Notes under the pieces: model-generated | Databases searched by the model: none | The model's input: the letters and a program-made list of their open reading frames with translations, nothing else | Told to the model about the DNA's origin: nothing | Shown: positions 45,417 through 58,057 of the stretch, piece by piece | Numbering within the stretch: the stretch's first letter is position 1 | Layout: every line of letters starts with the position of its first letter | Program-made: the position numbers and the translations under genes | Origin: Byssothecium circinans | Taxonomy: Eukaryota > Ascomycota > Dothideomycetes > Pleosporales > Massarinaceae | DNA: 64,000 nt | Reading direction: 5' to 3' | Assembly: GCA_010015675.1 (NCBI GenBank) | Contig: ML976988.1 | Location: 1,124,330 to 1,188,329 of the forward strand

Positions 45417-47134
45417 GCTGGGGATCGTGGTGCGCAGTACGTTTGGGCTTCACAGGCGTCCTGTTTCATAGACATACGGAAATTCGGTGCTATGGGTTTG
45501 CATTCCAGTGATTGTGGGTATGGGAGTTAGCATAATCAACTTTTTTAATAGTGTTCAGAATTCGTCTTCGATCGTGTATGCTCGCTTTGCTTTGACTGTT
45601 TCAGCTTTTTCTTCTGTCAAACTTCATGATTTGCCTTGTATTTATCATTTGTTCATTGAACTTGAATCTCTCGCTGTTTAGCCTTCACCATGCGTGTGCT
45701 CAATCTCTCCCACGTGCTCGCACCTTCGTTTGCTCAATACACCAGTTGTATGAGTCTCGACAAAGAGCAACTCTCGACACACACTTAACCCCGTCACTGT
45801 GACTTTTCTCCAATGACAACACCAACCTTACACACAGCATTCGAGATATACGCCACAACAACACAGAGCCGAATACATGGTGCATGTGTAGTTGGCTACA
45901 TGTGCGACCTGTGAAACACTCCAGAGACACTCCAACAACTCACGCAAATCCTCACAATATTCCGCACTCTCATCGTTCTCGGAGCCCATTGGTCCCTATT
46001 CCTCACCGCAAGACTAGCGCAGAGGCTGTGCCGACTGTGCCGCCAAACACACCGAGCCTTGTGCCTTCCTTAACCAATATGCTAACCCAGCGGCACAGCA
46101 CTACACGGTACGACCCAAGCCCTCCTCAACCGAAATGCCAGTCCAACGGCACAGCACTGCACGGTCATGGTACAACTCTGTCGACGATCAGGATATGCAT
46201 GTTACCAACAGCACTGACGCACAACACCACCATCATAACCACCCTCGTCCTCATGATCATCGAAAACTTCAAACCGACGCACCTACACGCCAAATAAATA
46301 CGCATCGACAAAGCCCGCACCTTCGTACTGTTGAAAGAAAGTGATCTCGCAAAAGAACAGTCACTGCAATTGACCCTCCACATCACAGCCCTGCTCAAAT
46401 CACAGCAATGTGGTTGTTGCCGCCGCCGTCTATAGAGGACGAAGAACCAAGATCCGGAACTGTGACGTGATCTTGTTCGTTGTGGAGAGGGGCCCCTTGC
46501 GCTCACCACCATAGGTGTGAATCGAGGATGTCGTGGTGTTGACACTGATTTCGAGGATGAAGATGGTGATAGTGATGTTGATGGGTCTTATTTAATAAAA
46601 TGAAGAGGATCATGTGGTAAGTGTGACGGGGAGTTTGAGATGTTGGACGCTGAGGTGGGGTTGGCGGTGTGTTGACCTTGGAGGCTGTGGTGGATGGGGT
46701 TTGGAACGGTGTTTGAGATTGAACTTGAAGTATTTTAAAGAAATCGTAGCGTGTTTGGAGGGGTAAATGGAAAGATGAATTGGAAGTACAGTAACGTTAA
46801 CATATCGTTATTGTAGTTTATGTACAATTTTGCTTAATGATGTCGAGGCGTTTACGGACATTATGTGGTACTACCAGCTACAGCAATTATCTATTCAATC
46901 AGAAGTTAAGTATCTAATTCATGAGGTGAATAAATACAAAACATCGTGTTCCTCCCACAAGAAACTTCCCAGAGATAATTTTTTTTTCTTTTCTACTACA
47001 CTTGCCATGCCTTCCAAGTCCCAAAACCGCGCTCATAGCATGCCAACCATCGCACTAGTACGCTACAAGCCAAAGCCAAAACCAAAGTTTCACTCGGTAG
47101 ACTGGACAACACCATATCAGCCGATCTCAAGCAT
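45417..47134. other. Intergenic region, no supported gene
   Basis: About 1.7 kb between convergent genes. Short frames (45884-46297 plus, 46165-46545 minus) lie over each other on opposite strands with no recognisable motif. The stretch 46740-46990 is A+T-rich. Confidence 0.55.
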
Positions 47135-47649
47135 CTACTTCTGCTTGCAAGAGTAACTGCTGATCGAGTCATTGAACCTGCCATTCCCATCCGACAGGTC
47201 CGCATCATCCTGGTTATCGTACGACGCTCCATTGCAATTACTATCGCTACTCCAAATATCAGCGCCTGGTCTCTGGGGCGAAAAAAGCAAGCTTCGCGTC
47301 GCACACAAACTTACAGATACCAAACACACTTGTAGTTAGACCTGCTATCATTGCGGATCGAGCTGATGACATCGTTCCAGCCGTTTGGAACGTTCGCTAC
47401 AAAAAATGGTTAGTATGCGGGCACGAAGGTGTCGTGCATAAGGTGGGTGACTATCCTACCGCAACTGTCGAGGTTAACGAGGACGTTCTGGCACTGTCCG
47501 TTCCACCGAGTGTCTCTGCATATGTAGATGGAAGCCTGGGCGAGGATATGAGAATCGTCGCGGGAGGTGATGAGGCTCATTGCCGGAGCGGCAGCGGCGG
47601 TGAAGATGTTGAGGGCCACGACGACCGCAGTGGCTTTGATGGACACCAT
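47135..47649 (-). CDS. Small secreted cysteine-containing protein
   Basis: Three exons (47649-47460, 47396-47315, 47270-47135) give 135 residues. The first intron has a perfect ATACTAAC branch point and a TTTTTTGTAG acceptor, strong evidence that this is a real spliced gene. The signal peptide is MVSIKATAVVVALNIFTAAAAPA. The mature part has Cys in IYICRDTRWNGQCQNV, NLDSC, YKCVWY, SNCNG and YSCKQK, so three disulfides are possible. The pattern resembles small secreted proteins with a WNGQC...WNDVISSIRN layout, which may have a crystallin-like fold. Size, secretion and Cys content fit an effector or antimicrobial-type protein, but no specific function can be given. It lies about 600 bp from a decayed transposon. 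Confidence 0.78.
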
Positions 47650-48253
47650 GTTGCAGAATGAACTAGAACGTTAACTAGCCTTTATGTTCGTAGATGTTAG
47701 GATAGTGTAGAGTGAAGGCGCTGAGCTGCTGGTCGTAGTGATCGATGTCTTGAATACCATGGTACCTGGAATTCTCCAACTCTTTATACCTAGCTTTATG
47801 GGGGCGGAAGATGCTGAGTCCCTCCAGGTCTCATTGGAAAGCGTCTCTTCATGCCTTCAATATTGGAAGGATTTTCACTGCATGAAGCGGAGTAGATGTG
47901 TAGTTCTATCATTGCGCTCCCCGCCTGGCTTTTGTGAATGACCATGACCTTACTCTCGTATCCGGCATCAATATGTAGGATTTCCTCGACCGAAGTCTCT
48001 CCGATACTGCGTATACATCTGAATGCGGCGATTCTAGGCTCCAAGGACGCTGCTCTTTCATTTATTTTATTAAACTAGGTGGCGCCTCTCGTCAGCGATC
48101 TCTTGTTGTTACGGGAGGCTGCACGAGTAACGGCAAACATCCCTTGACGGCGCTGCAGTGTATTGAAATACTCGGTCGAGGTCAGTCAGGCGTACTGACA
48201 ATTGAACGTAGTGTCGATATTAGGGGTCTGTGGTAGCGTGAGTTTCGAAGAAC
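47650..48253. other. Upstream region of the small secreted protein gene
   Basis: About 600 bp separating the secreted-protein ATG from the relic transposon. No gene is seen. It is the only place for the promoter of that gene, which is transcribed away from the transposon. Confidence 0.5.
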
Positions 48254-48255
48254 TA

Positions 48256-48948
48256 CCAGTAGGGGGCAAGCAGCAGTGGTTGAATTATATCAACAACGTT
48301 TGAAAGATGATGTTAATGATTGAGATATAGCAAGGATTGATATGGTTGCTCCTACATTTTAACCCTAACATGATTCAAGCTTGAAATGGTGTTGGCATAG
48401 TGTTAACATAGTATTAATATGCTTCTAATATAGTATTAACACACCCACTGACCTACTATTTAGGAAGGAGCTATGATGGGCACTTACTATAAATACTTAA
48501 CAGCCTTTACTACCTTACCATCCTTAGCGCATAGCCCTAGGCCACCTAGTGCAGCGAGGGGATGTTATTTTTATAGGATATTGACCTCCTAAGCATTCCT
48601 GCACTATATGCAGCGTTGTAGCGTTGATAACCACCTTATATGGCTACTACCGAGCTTGCTAAGGCTTATTAAACACCAAATAAGGCCCTTTATACACTAT
48701 ATATCTAATATAATATATATTAGGCTTAAAATAAGTTACTGTTGAGATGTACTATACGTGAGATATTACTAACAGCGTGTAATAGCGTGTCAACACTATG
48801 TTAGGATTGGCATATATTAATCATTGTTATATGCTAACTTTGGCTATATTACAGCAATTAATTAAAAGGGTAAAATGATTGCTCTACTAATATAAAACTT
48901 GATATGATTTCAACACTATATCGCCTACTACTGCGCGCCCCCTACTGG
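48256..48948. mobile_element. Relic Tc1/mariner-type element or MITE, A+T-rich and RIP-like
   Basis: A 693-bp element with 12-bp perfect terminal inverted repeats (CCAGTAGGGGGC at 48256-48267, its reverse complement at 48937-48948), flanked on both sides by TA (48254-48255 and 48949-48950), the target duplication of the Tc1/mariner superfamily. Further inward the two ends still align loosely, for example GCAGCAGT against GCAGTAGT, a C-to-T type difference. The interior is strongly A+T-rich and full of TA dinucleotides (tattaatatgc, tctaatatagtattaac), as left by RIP. It has no open frame of useful length, so it is either a non-autonomous MITE or a decayed copy. Confidence 0.78.
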
Positions 48949-48950
48949 TA

Positions 48951-51644
48951 TATTCACAGCACTGCTTATTTCAGCAGTGAAGGAGAAACTCGGCCAAGAG
49001 GGCTATTGAGATGGAGTCTTCGTGCTCTACTTGTTTCGGCCCCGGTGGTGATTGAGCGTTCAAACTAACGCTTCGTAGAATTTGAAGCTGCGCTACTTAG
49101 GTCAGGTACGCAGGTCCACCGGCTGACGTCGACCATTCATAGGTTTCAAGCAGGGGAACGTGTTGTACAACATCTTGTCCGTGCCACTCCTTTTCTGCAC
49201 CTGTCATGCAGGTGATTGCAATTAGACGATCTGTAAGTGCTGGGGTTTTCCAAGGTACTTTTATGTATTGGTAAAGCGCTGACGGCTTGCAGCCTTGGAG
49301 TACCACTTCTCCGCTATGCTGTGTAATATTATGTGCGGTGTTTGTTTTTTGACCATGCTTTAGCGGAGAGAGATGGCGACGTTTTCTCTTGTCTGTTGCG
49401 GAACCTTTATGCACTCTTGCTTGACGAATCGTCAATAAATTAAATACTATATGGCTCGACTTGGGTTTATTGGTCCACTAGCGCAGTTTTCATTAAGAGA
49501 AGTTCAATTGCCTACAGCGTCTCATGCAGTATGTATAAGTCAGAGGCCTCTCCTTAGTATAGTTTGGGTGTTTAAGTGTAAATACCTATCGTTCCTGCTA
49601 CCATCATCAACTTCAAGGCGTACTATAGGGAATCAGAGTTTTGGCCAAGTCTTTTGGGCTCGACTGTTACCATCTTCATCTTTTTTTTATCGCCGTCAAA
49701 TCAGGAGAATTGAAGTGTGCGCAGGCATCAGCGGCAAGATCTAGACTTGCTCTACGGTGATTGAAACCAAGCCGTGGATGGCAATGCTTTTATTGTAGGT
49801 GTTTCTCATCTATATCTTGAAATTCAAGGGAAATCATCCTAGAAGTAGGTTGCACCTATGATGTTCACGCACCTGTGTCAGGACCTTGATGCGGCTCGCC
49901 TGTGAGGGGTGAAGTCATGTGATCTACTACCTTGTATATGTATCGTCTACGAGGCTACCTAGGTAGCCTTAGAAAGCAGCGATTCGTTTTGTCATGAACT
50001 GAATCCAATGATGTCGGTCTTCGTCTGCTCTTACCCTGCCTCTGTGACCTTACTCTGACATTTGCCTCTTACAACCTGACTTGGACCACGGATCCGTTGT
50101 AGCTTTAGAGGAACGTCGAGAGTATTGAGCTTGTACAACAAGACATCTCTCACCGAGTGATAGAAACACTGAGTTTTGGCCTTCTAAATTGACTTCATGT
50201 CAACTTTTCATGAAACGCCAAGGTTGTTGGCCAGAAGAAAAGAGCTATATAACCCCAACTACCTCGTATCGACCCGAAGTGAAGACTTGTCGGACATTGA
50301 GGTTTAACGAGCAATACTAGCATCCGATCGGCAACGAAGTGCAAGTGCTACGGTATTTTTGGTGACCTCGACCCATATCGAATTGGAATTAGAAGACGCG
50401 TAGATTGTTTACTATGAGAGGAATCAAAGTTTTCGCTTCTACCATGGTAGCGTCTAAACGGCCCTTAGGCTAATTCCGTCTGGAACTCAAGGTCTGGCAT
50501 GAGCGAAAGAGGTGCTGCGCTATGCTTATCGTGCTAGAAATTTGGCCGTACTAAAAAATCTTGACGTTGCTAAAAAAAACTTTGCCATCTTGATGTTGCC
50601 TTGGGCTACTGCGATATCAACACTCCGAGGTACGTACAGTATATCTCATGAAAACTTACGAGATCCCATCGAGTCAAGCGCGCCGTATGCAAGCCCTCAT
50701 TGGCTCCTCCAACTGCCCGCGCTACCCCACACCTCCCTATCTGTCTACCATGCCTAATCATCTCTAGCCTTCACCAAGCGCGCCGCCAAGCACGTAACGT
50801 CAAGCAAGGAATGATCTGCCGCAAGATAAAGAGCCTCCGCTGTGAAACTATCTGCTCTATACAAGATACTATCAAGCAAACAGCAAAGCTCCGATTTCGT
50901 ATCATGCAGATAAGCCGGTGACATACTCGGGGAACTGCGGTCGGAACAACGCGTTGAGGCGTGGATATGATTCGTCTGCAGGACTCCCTTTTCGCTGGAC
51001 CTTGGGCTCCCCAGACGCCAGGTCTTGTCTTTGATAAGGCTTTGATGCGGTCCGCGCATCATGGGGTCTGCTTGCGGCAGCTGGGGCGCCATTCAGAGGT
51101 CTGGAAAAAGGAATTAGAGACTGTCTGCGATAAGGTAGACTGAGACCTTCATCATGTGTCCTAACCCTGCTGCTGTTATAATGTGGATACATCGACTAGA
51201 GTCCATCATGGGATGTGTATCGCTGTGGGAGTATATATGGGGCACTCCCGAAGCGACATTCAATGCTATCGTAGTAAGATCTAAGCGTGGCATTATATCC
51301 ACATCAATATCATCACTTTGACCTTTGTGTCTTCGCCCAGACGTCAAATTATAGCCATCGCCACCCTGGCTTCAAACCACAGATCCGGCCGCAAGTTCGG
51401 CCCTCCCGACAGTGGAGCACCAGACGAACGCGAACCGCTTCTTCCATCGATCTTGCGCACAGGCCCAGCGACCCGTCAATCGCCCCCACGTCATACGCGA
51501 CATGACCCAGCAACTTGCGGGGACTATCATTATCATCACGCAGAGAGTAGCTCATTCCCTTCTTCCTACTTCATAAAGCCCGCCGCAATCCCCTGCAGGG
51601 CCGTTCATCAATCCAGCGAGGCTTCGTTCTTGAATTCATCAGCC
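48951..51644. other. Gene-poor region next to the relic transposon
   Basis: About 2.7 kb. Frames at 49097-49435 (-) and 50754-51092 (-) are protein-like in length but have no recognisable domain. The frame preceding the permease start is open back to 51318, which would add 109 non-conserved residues; I take it as 5' UTR. Confidence 0.5.
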
Positions 51645-53614
51645 ATGGAGAAGGTCAAGAACTCAAAGGTTGCGCATTGGAGTTCCAAGATTGCAGTTGA
51701 AAGCGAGCCTGGGTTGTCGACTGCGCAGCTTATGCTCTTGTACGTTACTCTGCTTTCGTCTCATGCGACGTTGGAATCTTTGCTAATCGTGTTGCAGCAA
51801 CCACGATCTCAAGCCTGTCGAACCCGCGCGCCGTCAATGGGGGTACCATTCCCCTCAACTTTCTTCACGATAATTGCTGATTGTTTCAAGACCATGGAAT
51901 TTCGTCGGTTTCTGGGTCGGTATGTTGAAATCCCATGATACACTCGCGTGTTTTGATGTTTCTTCGACTAACACCGCCCAGCTGATTCATTCAACATCAA
52001 CACATGGATGATTTCATCCAGCAACATCGCCGACGGGCTTTCATGGTGGCAGAGTTGGATATGCGTCTGGGTGCGTAATTCCCGTATTTCCACCTTGGCT
52101 TTCCCCTCACTCCCAACCACCCTATGACCACCAAAGGAAATACTAACAAATGCATGCAGCTCGGTTACTCCATTGCCGCATGTTTTGTGTGCTTGACAGG
52201 TCGTATCGGAGCGACCTACCACATCTCCTTCCCTGTCGTCAACCGCGCATCCTTCGGCATCTGGGGCGCACTATGGCCTGTTTTCAACCGCGCTGCTATG
52301 GCGTGCATTTGGTACGGCGTACAGTCCTGGATTGGCGGGACGTGCGTCTACCTCATGATCCGGAGTATCTGGAACAACTGGCGCGACGATGAAGGCAAAG
52401 GGCTCGGTGGCATTCCTAACGGTATTCCCTCGTCCGGAACGAATACTGTTGCTTTCGTTTCCTTCTTCCTTTTCTGGCTTGGATCCTTGCCTGCGATCTG
52501 GTTCCCCGTGCATAAGATTCGACATCTTTTCACAGTAAAGGCGTACTTTGTGCCTACGGCCGGTGTTGCCTTTTTCATCTGGGCGGTTGTGCGCGCAAAG
52601 GGTATTGGACCTATTGTCAAGCAACCCGGTACTGCGAAGGGTTCGGAATTGGGATGGCTCATGGTCCGCGGCATCATGTCTGCCATTGCCAACTTCGCAA
52701 CCCTCATCGTCAACGACCCAGATTTCGCGCGTTTCGCTCGCAAACCAAAGGACGCGTTCTGGTCGCAGCTTTTCACCATTCCGCTGGGTTTCGCAGTCAC
52801 TTCCTTCATCGGCATCATCGTCGGGTCCTCGTCAACCGTCATCTTCGGCGGTGAACCCATTTGGAACCCTCTCAATCTCCTCGAAAGCTTCCTTAATGAA
52901 AACAAAGGATCTGGACAGAGATTCGGCGTTTTCATCATCGCCGCAGCTTTCACCCTCGCCCAACTCGGTACCAACATCGCCGCCAACTCCGTCTCCGCCG
53001 GTACAGATCTCACGGCCCTCGCGCCGCGCTGGATCAACATCCGTCGCGGTGGATACATCTGCGCGCTCGTTGGCCTCGTCATGTGTCCATGGAACCTCCT
53101 CAAGAGCACAAACAGCTTCACAACCTACCTCTCCGCATACTCCGTCTTCCTGTCCTCGATCGCCGGCGTCATGATCTCAGACTACTACTTCGTCCGCAAA
53201 GGATTCCTCCAGATCAGGGACCTCTACTCGGGGAAATCAAACGGTCCGTACTACTACACCTGGGGCATCCACTGGCGCGGCTACGCCGCCTACATCGCGG
53301 GTATCCTGATCAATGTCGTCGGCTTCGCGGGCGCTATTGGTCGTAAGGTTCCTATCGGCGCACAACATATCTACGACTTGAACTTCTTCGCGGGCTTTAT
53401 TGTCAGTGCGTTGATGTACTGGGCGCTGTGTCGCTTCTTCCCCGTCCCGGCGACGAGTGATAGGTGGTTGGAGGTGGGCGACGAGATTGAAGAGATCTCT
53501 GTCGCGTATAGGGATAGTGATAATGAGACGAGTGCCTATGATGAGGAGATTATGGCAGGGGGCAATGGGAAAGGTTCACCTTCGAGGGAAGATGTTCAGG
53601 CGAAGAGTTTTTGA
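51645..53614 (+). CDS. NCS1-family uracil/allantoin-type permease
   Basis: Five exons (51645-51739, 51798-51842, 51891-51919, 51982-52070, 52160-53614) give 570 residues. Exon 3 is only 29 nt. The joined N-terminal region reads [36 protein letters not shown] and [12 protein letters not shown], the conserved start of Fur4/Dal4-type proton symporters. Then come [25 protein letters not shown] and [13 protein letters not shown], which line the substrate site in this family, and about twelve helices in all. The C-terminal tail is acidic and cytoplasmic with Lys residues that could be ubiquitinated. It should import a pyrimidine or purine breakdown product (uracil, uridine or allantoin) across the plasma membrane; motifs alone do not decide which. 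Confidence 0.92.
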
Positions 53615-54878
53615 AGATGGGGTGTTTGGGAATACGTTTAAAGGGCTGGGCATAGAGGGCAATGATGCGATAGATGTTGGATTTGACTTGAAAGGCTTTT
53701 GCAGAGGATGACAATAGTTGAACACAACAGTGTTCATGAGTCCTTTGAGCGAGTTTTGAGATACCAAGCCCTGCAAAGACCAGCGTTGCGCAGTCGCTAC
53801 TTCAAACATATCATTCATCATGACTTTCTACTCTTTCATCCCTCCCTCCTCCGCCATCAGCAATAGCCCCAATATCCAACATGCTGACATCATGAATATC
53901 GCCACGTCACAACGTGACTTCCAATGTTCCTACAATTTCGTTATTATCAAGACAAGATAGCGCGAACCGTGGTATTTGTCTCCGGACCGTTCAAATCTTC
54001 GGCACGTGTGGGAGTAGAGCCCTGGGGTTGGATCGCGTGAGACGTTTCCATCCATGGATTTGCGAGCTGTTGATGGCGGATTGTTAGTGTAAGATTCGCG
54101 GCGTGTGATTGGTTGAGAGGGACTAGATGTTGGGTGGAAGGGTTCTCACATGTTCTGTCCAGTACCTACTCTTTTGTAGAAAGATAAACTCGGGAAATAA
54201 GCTAATGGGCCTCACATCACCACTAGAGTTCAAATATCAGGGGGAGGATAGGAAACTGGATCGCCTTTGGATGACTTTTGCGGAGTATGATTGCTGGCTT
54301 ATTCCCCTAAGATTTTGTTACCGTGAGGGTCTGTCTAGTACCTCAATGTGGGTACCTACCTTTGTACCACATGCAGCAATGAGGTATTGAAGCTGGATAT
54401 CTCTGTATACAAGGTATCACTCGGTTCTTACGCCATTTTCAAGGCTTTTGCCACAGACTTTGGAGCCGTCAGAGCTCTCGCGGGCGGGTTGGTGAGCGAA
54501 ATGACAGCTCAAGTGTAACTAATGGGCTCATGCACGCGGGATAAGGTTTGAACAACCACCAGATGATCTTTTTGTGTTCTGATCGCCATCTCGCGCAGTC
54601 GTCTATTGACATATACAAAATAAGGGAGGTGGACCGCTAGTGGGAGATGCTAACACAATTGTATGAAAAGATCACCATCACTATCCATCCATAACTCCAC
54701 ACCGTTGCCATGGAGCCAATTCCAGACGCCCCGAGCAAGTATCTCTTTGTACTGTCGCCAAATCACAATGCCACCGTCTGTGTTGTGTCGGCTGGCGGTG
54801 GGGCACGCTCTTGCCTTCGACCACATTGAAACTCTTCACCCCCTTATCCAGACTTTACATTGCACTCTCGTAAACCAC
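53615..54878. other. Intergenic region, no supported gene
   Basis: About 1.26 kb between convergent genes. No domain-bearing frame, repeat or RNA gene is recognised. Confidence 0.55.
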
Positions 54879-55808
54879 TTAGTATCCCGTAGCACCCGGG
54901 GCCTTCTCGTCTTTCCTCAAGCTCAGCAGAATCTCCCGGAACCGCTGCTTCTCACTGCCCGACGCACCACCCTTGACACCCTTGCCGCTCAAATCGACTA
55001 GCTTTGCAATGCGCTCCCAGCTAGTACCTCCAGCAGTGGTATCATCGCGGCTCGCAAGGAACTCCTCAGCCTCCCTCCGCGACTTGGCCACCTCCTTCTC
55101 CTTCTTGTTGTTGTAGTTGTCGTAGAAATCATCAATGTTCTGCCGCGCCTCCTCAATAGTCTTCTGCTTGCGGTCCGCCGATACCTCGTCACGGTGCGCA
55201 ATTGCTAGGTCGCGGCGCTCGCGCCATTCACGGATGACGTCGGGTTCGGGGGAATCTGATCGCAGGGGTGTGAAGGAGGGTGCCGGCTGGCCGGGGAGGA
55301 ATGGGAGCGAGGAGCCGGTGATGGTACCGCCGGGGGCCATATGCTAATTCTTTAGTACTCTGTCGAGGCTTGATAGACCACATTTAAGGTTGAGCGAACA
55401 CCCGCCCCCCAGATCGAACTTGAGCTCGAATCAGAGAGTAAGGTTGGGAGCGCAACTTACCTCGTTGGTCGTGTCGATGGCCGGGAAAGAGCTCTCGAAG
55501 CCCATAATCTCTTCCCCGCCAACATTTGCCTGGAACGAGCTGCCTCCGCCTAGCAGATCATCGTCGCCGTCCTCGACTGTAGCCAGCCTGTCATTAGGAG
55601 TCGCAAAGTTGGCTGCGTCGGCGCCAAGAAGGGCCTCTTCGCGCTTGAGGAAGGCATCGTCGGCATCGTCGCCGGTGAAGTCGATGTCGTTGTCGCCGCG
55701 CGGCTCTGTCTGGCCTGGCATACATTAGCAAGCTGCGCTGCTGTCTTGGGGGTTCAATAGGTGCTTACCGGCGTCGAAGTCGTCTAATGAGGGGAACCGG
55801 TCGGCCAT
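54879..55808 (-). CDS. CLC1: Clathrin light chain
   Basis: Three exons (55808-55769, 55714-55461, 55343-54879) give 252 residues. The start MADRFPSLDDFDAG is typical, followed by an acidic region, the conserved FESSFPAIDTTNE block that contacts heavy-chain/Hip1R-type partners, then PGGTITGSS. The C-terminal half is a long coiled coil (VIREWRERRDLAIAHRDEVS..., QNIDDFYDNYNNKKEKEVAKS) that packs on the clathrin heavy chain, and the protein closes with WERIAKLVDLSGKG, SEKQRFREILLSLRKD. It stabilises clathrin triskelia in endocytosis and Golgi traffic. Exon 3 could start at several nearby AGs; GAATTAG/CATATG keeps the frame. Divergent promoter with the Rtt103-like gene. Confidence 0.93.
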
Positions 55809-56210
55809 TGTGGGTGTGGGTTGATTGAGAGTAGCGAGGAGAGTGAAAAGGGGAAAGCAGGCGGGCGATTGGAGTGGTTGTGGTTGTGGTTGTTGCTGTG
55901 GTGGAAACTTACGGTGATGCGATGGAGACGGACCGGAGCCGCGGATCAACAAAAGCCCGGGGCGCTAGTGGGAGCTGCCAGGTGCACCAACTGGGCCTTT
56001 CAACAGCACTTGCTTTCACCTTCCAGCACTTCACTTGAGCGTTCGCACTGCATCAGCAACGGTCGGGAATATAGTAGTGTTAGTCTATCTGTGGTCTTGA
56101 CGTTACGCAGGTGGCATCAAGGCAAGGCATTCGCGTGAGAAGTTTTGATCGCGTCAGTTGTTCGGAACTTAACTTCAGCGAGACAGCCACTGCGCCGTGA
56201 CGTGACTGCA
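55809..56210. promoter_or_regulatory. Bidirectional promoter region (clathrin light chain / Rtt103-like)
   Basis: 402 bp lie between the divergent start codons at 55808 (-) and 56211 (+). Both genes must take their promoters from this segment. It has no clear TATA box, which fits two housekeeping genes. Confidence 0.5.
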
Positions 56211-57700
56211 ATGGCCTTTACCGAAGACAGCCTGAAGGCGAAGCTGGCGTCTCTCAATGAGACGCAGGACTCCATCTCTACTGTCGGCCAGTGGATCTTG
56301 TTCCACAGGTAATGCTCCCTTCGCCTGCATGATCTGCATGAATCCGCAAGACCGTGAAGCTAGATGATTCCTTCACCGACGTCGTCTGTGTGCCATATTG
56401 CATATAGCTAACTGTGACTAGGCGCCATGCCGACAAGATCGCACAGCTCTGGCAATCGCGCGTCAAAGAGACGCCCGCGAACAAGAGGCTGACTCTAATC
56501 TACCTTGCAAATGGTATGTCTCCACCACACATCCCCCCATGGCCATCACTAACCAGCCCAGAAATCGCCCAGCAGGCCAAAATCCGCAAGAAGACCGAGT
56601 TCCTCCAAGCCTTCGACCCCATCATCGTGGAGGGTTCTGCCATCGCGTACAAAGGCGCGGGTCCTGACATCCAGAACAAGATCCGACGTGTCATTGAAGT
56701 TTGGAGGCAGCGCAATGTCTTCAGGCAGCCGATCCAAGATGAGATTGAACGGGCGTTGAACGGTATGGGCATTCTTGATTCTTGGGTGCGGCGCAATACT
56801 GACTTTGCAGAAATCGATCGCTCCCGCACGAATCGAAAGCCCGCGCTCGGCGGCTCCCTCTTCTCCAGCTCTGCTGTCCCAGCCGAGCTCAAGCCCGTTG
56901 AACCTTTCGCGACTGCTCTACAAAAAGCTGATCTCAACGCCAAACCCACTGTAACGACCGCCAACCAGGATTACGAGAAGCTCACCAATCCCAACACCCC
57001 CGTTCCTACCGCTCCGGTACACGCCGGCGCCCTTGGTGCTCTTTTGAAGAAGCTTGCTCAGGCTGAAAGTGCTGTCTCGGACAGCATAAAAGCCCGGAAA
57101 GAACTCATCACCGGCTTGGAGAACCTATTGGAGTCGAACAAGACGAAGTTGGAACAAGAGGAGGCTCAACTAGCAAGTCTATCGACTAGAAAGAGTGCAA
57201 TCGACAGCCGCAAGCATGAAGTTGAAGATGCCATCATCAGAGGTCTCTCAGCCGCCGACACGAATGCGATTTCCGCTGCACCATTGCCCGGCGTTGCCAC
57301 GGTCTCCCACGAACGACCCCAGATGGAAGAGCTCACCCCGCCGCCCATGGAGTCCTTCACGCCTGTTGGCTCCCCTCGCCCAGACGTACCAGACGTTCCT
57401 GACGATGTCTTCCGTGAGCCATCAGGCAACCCTGTTGAACCTGCGTCTGTCCCCGCCCCTCCAGGTGCGACGGCCAACTCGGCTCCTCAGACAGCGATTG
57501 GACCAGTAAACACTATTCCGGGGGCTGATCTGTTACGTTCTCTGACGCATGCGAGGCAGGAACCGCCCAATGGCGCCATTGGACCATCGTCTGCTAAGAA
57601 GCGGAAGATGAGTCGGAGTGCGGCCGAGGATGAGTTTGCGGCATTTGCGGCGGATGATGATATGAAGGGGATTGACTCGAATTTGGGAGATCTCATCTGA
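56211..57700 (+). CDS. RTT103: Rtt103-like RNA polymerase II CTD-interacting protein
   Basis: Three exons (56211-56308, 56422-56513, 56562-57700) give 442 residues. Residues 1-135 form a CID domain: MAFTEDSLKAKLASLNETQDSI, STVGQWILFHRRHADKIAQLW, KRLTLIYLANEIAQQAK and RVIEVWRQRNVF. This fold binds the Ser2-phosphorylated C-terminal repeat of RNA polymerase II. Rtt103 in yeast brings the Rat1 exonuclease for transcription termination, and acts in the DNA damage response. A coiled coil follows (KLAQAESAVSDSIKARKELITGLENL onward), then a Pro-rich region and a KKRKM basic nuclear signal. The coiled coil and its position after the CID are as in RPRD/Rtt103 proteins. Confidence 0.9.
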
Positions 57701-58057
57701 GCGAGTTTCTTTCGGAGTATGCGATTCAAGATCAGCGGGGTTTGTGATTGGGAGCATGACGGGCAGGCAGACTTCTTAAGTTGGCAGGGCGATGCGAACA
57801 TGGACACATACCTCCGACATGTGGTTAATTTGCACATTTTGGTTGGCAGGTATAGCTATCTTTCGACCTAGGTCAAATTCGGGACATCTCTCAATTTCAC
57901 AGTGAAGGAAAGGGAACGATCAATGTATGTTTTACTCGAAGAACAGGTACCTTTTTTCTGGGAGGTACAAATTCGTAGATACCATTAGCAGACTATAGTA
58001 CAATCATGCCTCATTGAATCACTCTCTCATCCCGTCTCCATCCACATACATCCACGC
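57701..58057. other. Convergent 3' flanks
   Basis: 357 bp between the Rtt103-like stop (+) and the Cdc37 stop (-). Nothing beyond expected 3' ends is seen. Confidence 0.55.

Noticed and set aside
51318..51644. 109-residue in-frame extension of the permease
   Set aside because: Arg/Pro/Ser-rich, not conserved in character; the ATG at 51645 gives a normal cytoplasmic N-terminus.
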